Both the position numbers and the translations under genes were made by a program. The notes under the pieces are model-generated. The model was not told the origin of the DNA, made no database searches, and was given only the letters and a program-made list of their open reading frames with translations. From Vibrio europaeus (lineage in GTDB: Bacteria > Pseudomonadota > Gammaproteobacteria > Enterobacterales > Vibrionaceae): a DNA stretch of 64,000 nucleotides. Each line of letters begins with the position of its first letter. Position 1 is the stretch's first letter. The stretch covers positions 806,001-870,000 of the forward strand of contig NZ_LUAX01000007.1 of the NCBI RefSeq assembly GCF_001695575.1. Reading direction: 5' to 3'. Of this stretch, positions 8,759-17,674 are shown one piece after another.

Positions 8759-11286
8759 TACAACACCTCGCTTTGCAAACTAGACACGACAGGCTTGCTG
8801 ACCAATCGCCACAGCGGAATCAGTGTCGCAACTACCGCGACTAAGATAGTGATTGCTGAAATGCTTAGGGCATCACTCCAGCTCCACAGGTAACTTAAAC
8901 TCCAACCAAAGGCGCGCAGGGTAACGATGTCCGTCAGCACATAACCGACCATAGCGCCGAGTGGTAGAGCGATAATCAAAGTAAAGCTGACCAAAGCGAC
9001 AATTTGCCCGATGACCATGGTCATTAGTTTGCGGCGACTGACGCCAAGCGCGTACAACCTTGCAATGGCGGCTTTGCGCGCGTCGAGCAACATAAAACAA
9101 GCGCTAAACAAACCAATCACCGCGACCATTAGAGTCACGCCATTGAGGGCGCGCGTAATGGCGAAGGTCTGCGAGAAAATATTGAGCGCGATGGATTTGA
9201 TTTGCGCCTGATCGTAAAGCTGACTTGGGTGCAGGTTCAATTGCTTACGAAGTTGGTCGTAGACGAGGTCTGGGTTGCCAGAGACTTTGATGCCAAGGCT
9301 GGTGGGCAAGTTGGTAAAGCCACTTTCACGCCACAACTTTGGAGCCAATAAAACTTCACCATTGGGTGAACCGTAATCATGGAATATCGCCCCGACACGC
9401 AGAGTTTTGTTTGGAATTGCAGCAAGCTGAAGTTCGCTATCGAGCGATAAGCCGAGTTTGACCGCAGTCGGCTCACTGATGGCGACCAACTCACCTTGGT
9501 AAAAGCGTTGCCAGAAGTTTTCAAGGTGAGACTTGAACACCATGGTTTGCTCTAAGGTATCCTTGTCTTTGGTGCCGAGCAAAGTGGGTAAGCCTTGTAG
9601 GTTATCGTCAACATAGTATTGCTTGTAGACCGTCTTAACGCCGTCAAATTGCTCTAATGCGCGTTCTACATTGGCTATCTCTCCCTGTGCGGGACTGACG
9701 TAAATATCGGCATGAAGCCTCTGTTCGAGCCATTGTTTTAACGTCGATTCAAAGCTGCCAACCAAGGTGTTCATTCCTATATTGGCTGTTACCGCAAGCA
9801 GCAGTGCCATCATGGCGAGAGAAAGCGGCGAAATCAGCTCGCGCAGTTCAGCGAACAGGTACTGCATCAAACCGGAACGGGTACGCCTTTCACATTCGTT
9901 GGCTAGTACGCTGAGTGTTTTAGGCAGATACAGAGGAATCGATACGACAAGTACGCCGAGCCACGCCATAGTAAAACGGTGATGCTCACTCAGCCATAAT
10001 CCAGCGAGCGCCGCAACAGTCAACACAATACCAATCATGAACAGTTGGTTTTCGTTAGACGTTTCTGGGGCTTGATAAAAACCGCCATGAGAAGAGAGCG
10101 GCTGATTCACGCGCTGTTTAAAGTGCTGCCAACACGCCAATAGTGTTGCCGCTAGGGTTAGCAGCAGCGCTTGCGCCCACCATTGCCACTGCCAAGTGCC
10201 TGGAAGCAGTGTTGCTCCGTAAAGTTGTTCAAGTGTGAGTGCAACGGTTGGGTGCAGCCAATGGCTAAGCTGCATGCCCAAAACAAAGCCGAGTGAAGCG
10301 CCGAGGGTAACCAGAATAGTCAGTTCAATCAGCAGTGCGGTGAACAGCATGTTTTGCCCAACCCCTGCTTGTTGGACTTGGACTAACAGCCGATTGCGTT
10401 TGAGTAAGCTGTACTTCACGCCGTTATAAGCGATAAACAGACCAACCAGAAATGCTAACAGGCTCATCGCGGTGAGGTTGAGGTGGAAGCTATCAGTGAG
10501 TGAACCAAGGTCAGTACTTTGATTGTTGGCGAACCATTGTCCTTGCTCGCCGATGAGGTGTTGCCATTTCGCTTGCGCGTTGTTATCTGTATTAAAGCCT
10601 GCGTCGAAAACGGCAATGTAACTGAGCTGTCCTTGTTTGTTGAGTAACTGCTGGGCAAAGCCAATATCCATCAACATTCGGCTGCCTAATTGCCACTCAT
10701 CGGGTAATACGACGACACGTGTCGGGACTTCATCCAGAGTCAGCGTTTCTACTTCGCCTAAGTTCTGGTGCTGCGATAAGCTCATCATCACTATGGGTTC
10801 GCCAGCTAAAAGCTCAGGGAGGGGTAATGCGCTGTCGAATAGAGAAATGTTTTGCTTGCTGTGTGAGGATTGTTCGTTGTGGGTTGAATAGCGAGAGCGT
10901 GACGAGATAGCAGCAATCAATTCGCTACCTTGTACTGACCAGCGACGACCTTGCTCGTCCCGAACTCGCCCTTCAATTACAGGTAATGCTGCACTGAGTC
11001 CGTTTTGTCTGAGACTGAAGTAAAGCGATTCAGGCAAATAGTTTTGCCCCGCAGGTGGAATAATCAGGTTTTGCGCTTGAGCACTCAATTGCTCGGTGGA
11101 TTCTGCATAGCTGCGCTTAGCATTGAGGTTGATTGCTTGCACAGCTACAAACAAGGTTACCGCCAGCACGATACCAATCAGAATTGCGGCTGCTTGAAGA
11201 GGAGCTTGGCGGTAATGCGCCGCGAACAGATTCAATGTAAGTCGAGTCTGTGTGAGTCTGATAGGCGAGAATCTAACCTGATTCAT
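8758..11286 (-). CDS. ABC transporter permease, FtsX/MacB/LolCE type
   Basis: A protein of 842 residues with an N-terminal membrane segment (about 25-50), a long periplasmic loop, three membrane segments (about 275-400), a central pair, a second periplasmic region and three C-terminal segments (about 720-830). This is a double FtsX-like arrangement. Such permeases move lipoproteins or other hydrophobic molecules out of the inner membrane by a mechanical cycle. I chose the ATG at 11286 because GAGGG precedes it and it follows the ATPase stop by four bases; the frame stays open to 11343 inside the ATPase gene. The substrate is unknown. Confidence 0.88.
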   Translation of the reverse strand: MNQVRFSPIRLTQTRLTLNLFAAHYRQAPLQAAAILIGIVLAVTLFVAVQAINLNAKRSYAESTEQLSAQAQNLIIPPAGQNYLPESLYFSLRQNGLSAALPVIEGRVRDEQGRRWSVQGSELIAAISSRSRYSTHNEQSSHSKQNISLFDSALPLPELLAGEPIVMMSLSQHQNLGEVETLTLDEVPTRVVVLPDEWQLGSRMLMDIGFAQQLLNKQGQLSYIAVFDAGFNTDNNAQAKWQHLIGEQGQWFANNQSTDLGSLTDSFHLNLTAMSLLAFLVGLFIAYNGVKYSLLKRNRLLVQVQQAGVGQNMLFTALLIELTILVTLGASLGFVLGMQLSHWLHPTVALTLEQLYGATLLPGTWQWQWWAQALLLTLAATLLACWQHFKQRVNQPLSSHGGFYQAPETSNENQLFMIGIVLTVAALAGLWLSEHHRFTMAWLGVLVVSIPLYLPKTLSVLANECERRTRSGLMQYLFAELRELISPLSLAMMALLLAVTANIGMNTLVGSFESTLKQWLEQRLHADIYVSPAQGEIANVERALEQFDGVKTVYKQYYVDDNLQGLPTLLGTKDKDTLEQTMVFKSHLENFWQRFYQGELVAISEPTAVKLGLSLDSELQLAAIPNKTLRVGAIFHDYGSPNGEVLLAPKLWRESGFTNLPTSLGIKVSGNPDLVYDQLRKQLNLHPSQLYDQAQIKSIALNIFSQTFAITRALNGVTLMVAVIGLFSACFMLLDARKAAIARLYALGVSRRKLMTMVIGQIVALVSFTLIIALPLGAMVGYVLTDIVTLRAFGWSLSYLWSWSDALSISAITILVAVVATLIPLWRLVSKPVVSSLQSEVL

Positions 11287-11290
11287 GGCG

Positions 11291-12010
11291 TTACCCTCGG
11301 TTGCTTTGCTCTTGCAAAGTAGGGAGGGGGTGCTGCAAACCACTCTTGCGCAATTGACCGTTTTCTAGTCGCAAACGAGTCTGCATAAACTCAGCGCAGT
11401 CTGGGCTGTGGGTCACTAAGAGCACCGCAGTGTTGCCTTGCGTGGTGATTTCACTCAGTAGCTTCATCACCTCCAACCCTGCTTTTTGATCGAGATTACC
11501 TGTCGGTTCATCGGCAAGCAGAAGCTTAGGCTTATGAGCCAAAGCGCGTGCGATGGCGACTCTTTGCTGCTGGCCGCCAGAAAGGGCAGAAACGTGTCTA
11601 TCAAGAAGCTGATTGATGCCCAATGTCTCGATGAGATAATCGCACCAATCGTTCCATTTTTGTTGGTTTAGATGCAGAGGAAAGGCGATGTTTTGTTTTA
11701 CATTGAGTGGTGTTAACAGGTTGAATTGTTGAAAGATAACACCGAGTTTTTGATGGCGGAACTGGCTCCATTGCGGGTCTTTCCAAGCGGCTGTGTTGTC
11801 GCCATCTAACCACAATTCACCACCGGAAAGTGGCTCAAAGCCAGCAATGACATTGAGTAGGGTACTTTTGCCGCTACCACTCGCACCCGTCAACGCCACA
11901 CTAGCACCCGCCCTTAAAGTGAAATCGACGCTCTCCAGTACGCGGTGGGTTTCTTTGCCATCGACGAAACTTTTGTTGGCGCGTTTTAGTGACACTAACG
12001 GCAAATCCAT
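11291..12010 (-). CDS. ABC transporter ATP-binding protein, LolD/MacB type
   Basis: A protein of 239 residues. The Walker A motif is GASGSGKST (about 42-50), the Q-loop is GVIFQQFNLL, the signature is LSGGQQQRVAIARAL and the Walker B is LLLADEPTGNLD. These are the features of the LolD/MacB/FtsE subgroup. It is the first gene of the operon with the FtsX-type permease (four-base gap) and the lipocalin-like lipoprotein, and powers that transporter from the cytoplasmic face. Confidence 0.92.
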   Translation of the reverse strand: MDLPLVSLKRANKSFVDGKETHRVLESVDFTLRAGASVALTGASGSGKSTLLNVIAGFEPLSGGELWLDGDNTAAWKDPQWSQFRHQKLGVIFQQFNLLTPLNVKQNIAFPLHLNQQKWNDWCDYLIETLGINQLLDRHVSALSGGQQQRVAIARALAHKPKLLLADEPTGNLDQKAGLEVMKLLSEITTQGNTAVLLVTHSPDCAEFMQTRLRLENGQLRKSGLQHPLPTLQEQSNRG

Positions 12011-12030
12011 GCGCGGCTCCTTGCTGCTTT

Positions 12031-12468
12031 TTAGGCCTTGAGTTCTAAGTTGTACTCGTATTCCGTTTCCGAGATCTTTTTAAATCCAAGACGTTGGTAT
12101 AACTGATAAGCAGGATTGGTTTTTATTACACTTAAACCAACTCGTGATTGGCTAGCTTGAGCTTTTTCGATCAGGTTTTTTACTAGTCTGCTGCCAATAC
12201 TCGCGTTTTGGTAACCCGGGTGAATCTGAATTTGGATGAGATACCAGAGGTTTTGATCGGCTTGGTATTCAGCTTTAAACAAACCAATAGGCACTTGATC
12301 TAAGGTAATGATTTGAGCACATTCGAACTTGTACTGAATGCGATTCAAATAGTCGTCGAGGCTAATTGGCATGCCGACTTGTTCAAGGTAGTCACGCATT
12401 GTGGCGTTGCGTAGGTCGACTAAAAAATCTATGTCTGATTCGAGTGCAGGTCTTAGGGAAATGTTCAT
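12031..12468 (-). CDS. GNAT-family N-acetyltransferase
   Basis: A protein of 145 residues. The acetyl-CoA loop is read in QIHPGYQNASIGSRLVKNL, near residues 82-100, and the end has the usual LYQRLGFKKIS segment. The ATG at 12468 is preferred because the GNAT fold begins at its first residues (MNISLRPALESDIDFLV). The substrate is unknown. It lies 20 bases downstream of nothing on its own strand and just upstream of the ABC operon, so it could lead that transcript. Confidence 0.8.
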   Translation of the reverse strand: MNISLRPALESDIDFLVDLRNATMRDYLEQVGMPISLDDYLNRIQYKFECAQIITLDQVPIGLFKAEYQADQNLWYLIQIQIHPGYQNASIGSRLVKNLIEKAQASQSRVGLSVIKTNPAYQLYQRLGFKKISETEYEYNLELKA

Positions 12469-12561
12469 TGTTCGTCCGTGAGATGTGAAGGCTTCGTATG
12501 CAATGAAGCATGACACTTATTCAAGGTCGAGACAAATCGTGCTTTTAAGGTATGGGATGAA

Positions 12562-12722
12562 TACCAACCAGAATAAATATTTGGTCATTCTTGCTGGTTA
12601 AAATCGCTGATAGCTGCGTTATAGCTTTTGTAGGTAGAGCAACTAGCTATCTGCAATCTATGCCTTGCTCTAAGCGATTTTTCCTGCGCAATTATCTGAT
12701 CATCTATTTATCCCGATTGGTA
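12562..12722. mobile_element. MITE-like imperfect palindromic element
   Basis: A non-coding stretch of about 160 bases whose ends are inverted repeats: TACCAACCAGAATAAAT at the left, and at the right the complement of TACCAATCGGGATAAAT (14 of 17 identical). The inverted similarity extends inwards (AAAATCGCTGATAG against AAAATCGCTTAGAG). The whole can fold into a long imperfect hairpin and contains no gene. This is how small non-autonomous repeats scattered in Vibrio genomes look. No second copy was noticed in this window, and no target duplication is certain. Confidence 0.6.
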
Positions 12723-12735
12723 CAAGCCTCAGATT

Positions 12736-12764
12736 AAAAAAACCACCTGAAGCGGTGGTTTAGT
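12736..12764 (-). terminator. Terminator of the DUF3297 gene
   Basis: AAACCACC and GGTGGTTT form an eight-pair stem with a six-base loop. A run of A on the left becomes the T tract on the minus strand. It lies 17 bases beyond the stop of the DUF3297 gene. Confidence 0.8.
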
Positions 12765-12780
12765 TTACATTCTTATGCGA

Positions 12781-13026
12781 TTAAACGTAGTACGCTTCAA
12801 CTTCGCCTTTTAGTTGGATAAGCATTGGGTTACCAAAGCGGTCTTTCGCTTTTGGTGATGCGATTTTTACCCAACCTTCGCTAACGCAGTACTCTTCAAC
12901 GTCTGCGCGCTCTTGACCTTTAAAACGAATACCGATTTGGTGATCGAAGCACTCTTTTACAAAGAAAGGGCTACGTGGGTTACCTGATAGGCGATCTGGT
13001 AGAGCTGGTTTAGCTGTATCTGTCAT
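12781..13026 (-). CDS. DUF3297 family protein
   Basis: A cytoplasmic protein of 81 residues. The sequence (LPDRLSGNPRSPFF, GIRFKGQERADVEEYC, DRFGNPML) fits the short DUF3297 family common in Vibrio and other Gammaproteobacteria, which has no known function. The ATG at 13026 is preferred over the upstream one at 13092 because AAGGTCG precedes it and the family begins at this Met. A strong terminator follows. Confidence 0.82.
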   Translation of the reverse strand: MTDTAKPALPDRLSGNPRSPFFVKECFDHQIGIRFKGQERADVEEYCVSEGWVKIASPKAKDRFGNPMLIQLKGEVEAYYV

Positions 13027-13104
13027 GTTTTTCGACCTTGAAGTCAGTAAAAAAAGTGCGCCATTGTAAGTCAGCGCATGGTAGGTATTCAAGCACTCTT
13101 GGCG

Positions 13105-13131
13105 CTTTCACGTTGATAGCATGTGTGAAAG
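13105..13131 (+). promoter_or_regulatory. Dyad upstream of the first DeoR-family gene
   Basis: CTTTCAC and GTGAAAG are exact inverted arms separated by 13 bases, about 80 bases before the start of the DeoR-type gene. The CTTTC core echoes the operator-like repeats ahead of the second DeoR gene, so this may be an autoregulatory site. Confidence 0.45.
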
Positions 13132-13208
13132 GTTGCATTATATGAACTTACGGCTACCCAGCAATATAGTGAATGGGCAAGCATGGCTTTTATTGGTTGT
13201 TACTAGGT

Positions 13209-13979
13209 ATGAAATTGAAGACGAGTCATAGACGCAAAGAGATTTTGCAGTTTATTCAGAACGAAGAAAGAGGCGAAGTCAGCTATTTTTCCAAGCACTA
13301 TAACGTCTCTGAAGTTACTATTCGCAACGACCTGAGTTATTTAGAACAACAGGGCTGTGTTAAGCGCTGTTATGGAGGCGCATTACTTAACCGCCAGTTC
13401 GCATTTGAGCGTTCGCTTAACGACAAGAAACGGCTTAACAGTAACGTTAAAGCGAAGTTAGGAGCTTACGCAGCATCACTAATCGATGATGGCGATAGAA
13501 TTATTCTCGATTCTGGTTCAACGACAGAGCAAATTGCCTATAATTTTAGTGAAAAGAAAGATTTAGTGGTAATGACCAATGGCATCAACATTGCGTATCA
13601 CCTCGCTAATCAAAGCAATGTCACTGTGATGGTGGCTGGAGGAACTATGCGTGAAAACTCGTACTCCGTTCATGGCGTAGGCGGAGAAGACTTTCTGACG
13701 GGCTTTCGTTTCAATAAGCTGTTCTTAGGTGTAGATGGTTTCGACAAACTGGCAGGGGTGACAACGCCGCATCAAGGAGAAGCGGATATCAACCGTAAAA
13801 TGGTCGAAGCGGCGCAAATGGTAATTGCGGTAACAGACTCCTCTAAATTTGATCGTCAAAGCTTTTGTCTTATTGCTCGCCCTGAACAACTGAGTATGTT
13901 GATTACCGACGATGGTATTCCGCAAGATTACGTCGACGAGCTAACCGCACTTGGCGTTGATGTAAGAATTGTTGACTAA
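13209..13979 (+). CDS. DeoR-family transcriptional regulator (AgaR-like paralogue)
   Basis: A protein of 256 residues. The N-terminal DeoR helix-turn-helix includes HYNVSEVTIRNDLSYLEQQG (about 28-47) and KRCYGGA, the usual end of the DNA-binding domain. The C-terminal sugar-phosphate sensor domain has DSGSTTEQIA (about 98-107), a TNGINIA phosphate loop, FLGVDGFD and DSSKF. It is strongly similar in layout to the regulator at 14401. The ATG at 13209 was chosen because the family starts at MKLKTSHRRKEIL; its ribosome binding site is weak, so an upstream start is possible. It is followed by a terminator, so it is not cotranscribed with the GalNAc operon. Confidence 0.85.
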   Translation: MKLKTSHRRKEILQFIQNEERGEVSYFSKHYNVSEVTIRNDLSYLEQQGCVKRCYGGALLNRQFAFERSLNDKKRLNSNVKAKLGAYAASLIDDGDRIILDSGSTTEQIAYNFSEKKDLVVMTNGINIAYHLANQSNVTVMVAGGTMRENSYSVHGVGGEDFLTGFRFNKLFLGVDGFDKLAGVTTPHQGEADINRKMVEAAQMVIAVTDSSKFDRQSFCLIARPEQLSMLITDDGIPQDYVDELTALGVDVRIVD

Positions 13980-14034
13980 TCTATCCCATTTATCTCCATA
14001 CTAGCCTCAATGACTCCTCGCTAACTTCCCAGAG

Positions 14035-14060
14035 AGCCAGCCAATTTCGGCTGGCTTTTT
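14035..14060 (+). terminator. Terminator after the first DeoR-family gene
   Basis: AGCCAGCC and GGCTGGCT form an eight-pair stem with a six-base loop followed by a T run. It separates the first regulator from the GalNAc operon. Confidence 0.88.
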
Positions 14061-14157
14061 CCATTCGATAGCCACATCAAAATACCTTAATGACAAATTT
14101 GTGATCTGGCGCAGAGCTCAGTTCGAAACCAATTCAAATCTACGTATTTCACTTTTT

Positions 14158-14389
14158 CTTTCGCTTTTCTGCTGACCAAAGTCAGTTTTTTCATACCTTT
14201 CGATATTCAAGTTGTTATCAATAGCGAAAGGGTTGTCTTTCAGTTTGTGTCAATCGAAAGGTTTTTTTGGTTAGAAACGAAAGAAAATTAGCTGTGATCT
14301 AGCTTTCATTTTTGCTCCTTTCGTCCTGCTTTAATACCAATCAAAAGGAAATCGAAACATTTTTGCCTCAAGTGAAAATGCAGCGAAAG
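14158..14389 (+). promoter_or_regulatory. Array of CTTTCG/CGAAAG operator-like cores before the GalNAc operon
   Basis: Seven exact CTTTCG or CGAAAG cores start at 14158, 14197, 14225, 14255, 14278, 14318 and 14384, with near-matches (CTTTCA) at 14237 and 14303. E. coli AgaR recognises repeated TTTC-containing elements, so this is the likely control region of the operon, with the downstream DeoR-type protein binding its own promoter. The last core overlaps the ribosome binding region of that gene. Confidence 0.75.
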
Positions 14390-14400
14390 GGGATTGGTAA

Positions 14401-15177
14401 ATGACCAGTACAGAACGAAGACAGCAAATCATGGCCCATATTCGTAGCCATGGTTCAGGTACGGTGGATGAGTTTGTACATCACTACCAGGTGTCTGCAG
14501 TCACCATAAGGCATGACCTAAATCTGCTTGAGAAAGAAGGCTGTGTGTTCCGTTGCTATGGCGGGGCAACTCTAAATCCTAATTTTGCTTTCGATCAGCC
14601 ACTTTATCGTAAAGACCAACTTAACCGCGGCGCTAAGCAGTCAATTGCTCAAGCGGCAGCAAACCTTATCCAAGATGGCGAAGCGGTGATTCTAGACTCT
14701 GGAAGCACTATCGGTCTGATGCCGCAATATCTAGCCAACAAGCAGCACTTGGTCGTGATGACTAACGCGCTAAATACCGCCTACCAGCTGAGCAAAATGG
14801 ATAACGTTGATTTGCATGTGGTTGGAGGCAGTTTACGTCGCGCTTCTTGCTCGTTGACTGGTAATCACGGCGAGCAACAAATTCGCTCCTACCTTTTTGA
14901 CAAGCTGTTCTTGGGGGTGGACGGGTTTGACCTTCAAGCGGGGATTACGACCCCAGACAACCAAGAAGCCCAAATTAACCGCGCCATGTGTGAAGTGGCG
15001 AGACAGGTCATTGCCGTGACTGATTCGAGCAAGTTTGGCCGTAAGAGCTTTTGCATGATTCGCGCCGCTAACCAGATCGATGTTTTGGTCACCGATTGCA
15101 ATATTCCATTTGCCACACACCAAGCTCTTATGGAGTTGGGTGTGGACGTCATCATTGCCGACGAAACCGTTAATTAG
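14401..15177 (+). CDS. agaR: DeoR-family repressor of the GalNAc operon
   Basis: A protein of 258 residues. The N-terminal DeoR helix-turn-helix includes HYQVSAVTIRHDLNLLEKEG, followed by FRCYGGAT. The effector domain has DSGSTIGL, MTNALNTA, LFLGVDGFD and DSSKFGRKSF, which mark the sugar-phosphate-binding fold. As the first gene of the aga cluster, nine bases before kbaZ, it most likely represses the operon until an amino-sugar phosphate such as GalNAc-6-P or GalN-6-P accumulates. AAAGGGG lies upstream of the ATG. The name rests on context and family; a GatR-like role cannot be excluded. Confidence 0.85.
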   Translation: MTSTERRQQIMAHIRSHGSGTVDEFVHHYQVSAVTIRHDLNLLEKEGCVFRCYGGATLNPNFAFDQPLYRKDQLNRGAKQSIAQAAANLIQDGEAVILDSGSTIGLMPQYLANKQHLVVMTNALNTAYQLSKMDNVDLHVVGGSLRRASCSLTGNHGEQQIRSYLFDKLFLGVDGFDLQAGITTPDNQEAQINRAMCEVARQVIAVTDSSKFGRKSFCMIRAANQIDVLVTDCNIPFATHQALMELGVDVIIADETVN

Positions 15178-15185
15178 GAAACAAA

Positions 15186-16496
15186 ATGAAAGCGTTACTT
15201 TCTTTGATTGAACAACACAAGCAAGGCGAGACTACAGGTATCTACTCTGTCTGCTCTGCGCATCCTCTAGTGCTCGAAGCGGCGATTAAACAGGCGGCTG
15301 AAGATAAACAATTGGTGTTGATTGAAGCGACTTCCAACCAAGTTAACCAGTTTGGTGGGTACACGGGAATGACTCCGCAAGATTTTGCCGACCATGTGTT
15401 TGCTTTAGCCAAAGGGCTGAACTTCCCCGCGGGAAATGTGGTGCTAGGTGGCGATCACCTAGGTCCTAACTGTTGGCAAAACCTATCTGCTAGCCAAGCA
15501 ATGGAATATTCAGCGCAAATGATCCATGACTACGTATGTGCAGGGTTTAAAAAGATTCATCTTGACTGCTCTATGCCATGTGCCGATGACACCAAGCCGT
15601 TGAGTGAAACCTTGATGGCGCAGCGTGCAGCGCAGCTATGCTTAGTTGCTGAGCAAGCGTGGAAAAGTGTTGGTGGTGAAGCGCCTGTTTATGTTGTCGG
15701 TACTGAAGTTCCAACCCCAGGTGGTGCGCTTGAATCTTTAGAAGAAGAGGGGATTGAAGTCACAAAGCCAGAAGAAGCGCTAGCAACACTAGATGCTCAC
15801 CATCAAGCATTTAGCGATATGGGACTTGGCTATGTTTGGCCACGTGTGATTGGTTTAGTTGTGCAACCTGGTGTGGAGTTTGACCATCACAGCGTGCATC
15901 ACTACAGCAGTGAAGCAGCGCAAGCTTTGAGTCAAATGATTGATAGCCAACCAGACCTTGTGTTTGAAGCACATTCAACGGACTACCAAAACCCGCCTGC
16001 CTACCATCAATTAGTGCATGACCATTTTGCTATCTTAAAAGTTGGCCCAGCACTGACTTTTGCACTTCGCGAAGCCTTATACGGTCTAGAGCGAGCAGAA
16101 ATTGAGTGGCTAGGTACCCATCACTCTTCTCATCTGCGCGACGCCATAGAGCAGGTGATGCACGAACAACCAAACTACTGGCGTTCTCATTACTCAAGCA
16201 AAGGCCATCAACAATACCTGGATTGTAGCTATAGCTTGAGCGATCGCATTCGTTACTACTGGGCACACCCAGAAGTGAAAGCGGCGCAGCAAGCTCTGTT
16301 TGACAACTTAACCGCTAATCCGCTGCCAGTCACCATCCTTAGCCAATATCTACCGAATCAGGCTAAGGCAATTTCTCAACATCAAATTCAGAATCAGCCC
16401 GCTGAGATTGTTATGCACAAGATTATGGAAGTGACGCAAGTTTACGCCCAAGCCTGTTATGCAAACGCAGTGGCTACCAAGGAGACAATCAAATGA
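15186..16496 (+). CDS. kbaZ: D-tagatose-1,6-bisphosphate aldolase subunit GatZ/KbaZ
   Basis: A protein of 436 residues, of usual length for the family. It carries typical stretches such as GIYSVCSAHPLVLEAA, LGGDHLGPNCWQN and KIHLDCSMPCADD. GatZ/KbaZ proteins form a complex with the class II aldolase KbaY (encoded at 21503) and support its activity and stability; they were once thought to be tagatose-6-phosphate kinases. The gene follows agaR by eight bases and overlaps agaS by four. No separate tagatose-6-phosphate kinase is present in the operon, so a housekeeping phosphofructokinase probably does that step. Confidence 0.92.
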   Translation: MKALLSLIEQHKQGETTGIYSVCSAHPLVLEAAIKQAAEDKQLVLIEATSNQVNQFGGYTGMTPQDFADHVFALAKGLNFPAGNVVLGGDHLGPNCWQNLSASQAMEYSAQMIHDYVCAGFKKIHLDCSMPCADDTKPLSETLMAQRAAQLCLVAEQAWKSVGGEAPVYVVGTEVPTPGGALESLEEEGIEVTKPEEALATLDAHHQAFSDMGLGYVWPRVIGLVVQPGVEFDHHSVHHYSSEAAQALSQMIDSQPDLVFEAHSTDYQNPPAYHQLVHDHFAILKVGPALTFALREALYGLERAEIEWLGTHHSSHLRDAIEQVMHEQPNYWRSHYSSKGHQQYLDCSYSLSDRIRYYWAHPEVKAAQQALFDNLTANPLPVTILSQYLPNQAKAISQHQIQNQPAEIVMHKIMEVTQVYAQACYANAVATKETIK

Positions 16497-17650
16497 GTTC
16501 AGTTTTAGGCTATGAGCTACCGTGGTTAGAACAGCGCAATGGCGTTCACACTGCTCAAGAAATCTGTCATCAGCCACGTTTATGGCGTGCGCTGTCAGAG
16601 ATTTTAGACCAGCAATACGATGCGGTCTCTGCGTTTTTGAACCCGCTCCTAGAGCGCTCAGATCTGCGTATTATCTTGACCGGTGCAGGTACGTCAGCGT
16701 TTGTTGGTGATGCCGCCGCGCCATTTCTGCAGCAAGCTCAGCGCTTTCAATTAAAGTCGATCCCAACCACAGATTTAGTCTCTAACCCTGAGCAGTACTT
16801 AGATCCTACTCGTCCAACGTTGTTGGTCTCTTACGCCCGATCTGGCAACAGTCCTGAAAGTGTGGCGGCGGTTGCGCTGGTGGATCAATTAGTCAGCGAT
16901 TGCCATCACCTATTTTTAACCTGCAATGGTGAAGGTGAGCTTTCTCGTTATGCGCAAACAGCGAGCAATGCCTACTGCATGCTGATGCCTGAAGGTTCTA
17001 ATGATAAGAGCTTTGCCATGACCTCTAGCTTTAGTTGCATGTTGATGTCGACGCTAACCCTACTAGGCGGCCAAACTCCTGCGCAGTGGCATGAGCAAAT
17101 TACGGCGACCGCTGCGTTGTGTGACAGCAAGTTGGAGCAGTGGCCGTCAGCGATCAAGCAACTCGCTCAGCAACCTTATGAGCGGCTCATTGTCCTTGGC
17201 AGTGGTGGCTTTTCCGGTCTCGCTCGTGAAGCATCGCTTAAATCCCTTGAATTGAGCGCAGGTAAAGTGATGACGGCATTCGATTCTTCGCTGGGGTTCC
17301 GTCATGGGCCTAAGTTCACTATTAACGACAAGGCGCTAGTGATTCAGCTGTTGTCGAGCGAAGGCTACACCCGTCAATACGATATGGATCTCTTCAATGA
17401 GATCCGCCGTGATAAGCAGGTCTTAGCTCATGTAGCACTAAGTGAAATTGCTCTGAATGAAGAAGATGTGTTCGAGCTTGGTCTTCTTGGCCTTAGTGAA
17501 CAATGGCTCTGCTTCCCTTACATCCTGTTCTGCCAAATGTTGGCATTTGAAAAATCACTACAACTTGGCTTTGGGCCTGATAACCCATGTCCGACGGGTG
17601 AAGTTAACCGCGTGGTGCAAGGTGTCACCATCTACCCATTTAATAAGTAA
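16493..17650 (+). CDS. agaS: Galactosamine-6-phosphate deaminase/isomerase, SIS-domain
   Basis: A protein of 385 residues with two SIS domains. The sugar-phosphate loops show ILTGAGTSAF (about 61-70), SYARSGNSPES (about 114-124) and, in the second domain, VLGSGGFSGLAREASLKSLEL with GFRHGPK. AgaS converts galactosamine-6-phosphate to tagatose-6-phosphate and releases ammonia. The start overlaps kbaZ by four bases (ATGA), indicating coupled translation. It belongs to the same operon as the GalNAc phosphotransferase system. Confidence 0.93.
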   Translation: MSSVLGYELPWLEQRNGVHTAQEICHQPRLWRALSEILDQQYDAVSAFLNPLLERSDLRIILTGAGTSAFVGDAAAPFLQQAQRFQLKSIPTTDLVSNPEQYLDPTRPTLLVSYARSGNSPESVAAVALVDQLVSDCHHLFLTCNGEGELSRYAQTASNAYCMLMPEGSNDKSFAMTSSFSCMLMSTLTLLGGQTPAQWHEQITATAALCDSKLEQWPSAIKQLAQQPYERLIVLGSGGFSGLAREASLKSLELSAGKVMTAFDSSLGFRHGPKFTINDKALVIQLLSSEGYTRQYDMDLFNEIRRDKQVLAHVALSEIALNEEDVFELGLLGLSEQWLCFPYILFCQMLAFEKSLQLGFGPDNPCPTGEVNRVVQGVTIYPFNK

Positions 17651-17674
17651 AGAATTCTATAAGGAAATTAGATC

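Noticed and set aside
12562..12722. A structured RNA gene
   Set aside because: The palindrome with matching inverted ends is better explained by a MITE-like repeat. No promoter or known RNA motif was recognised.
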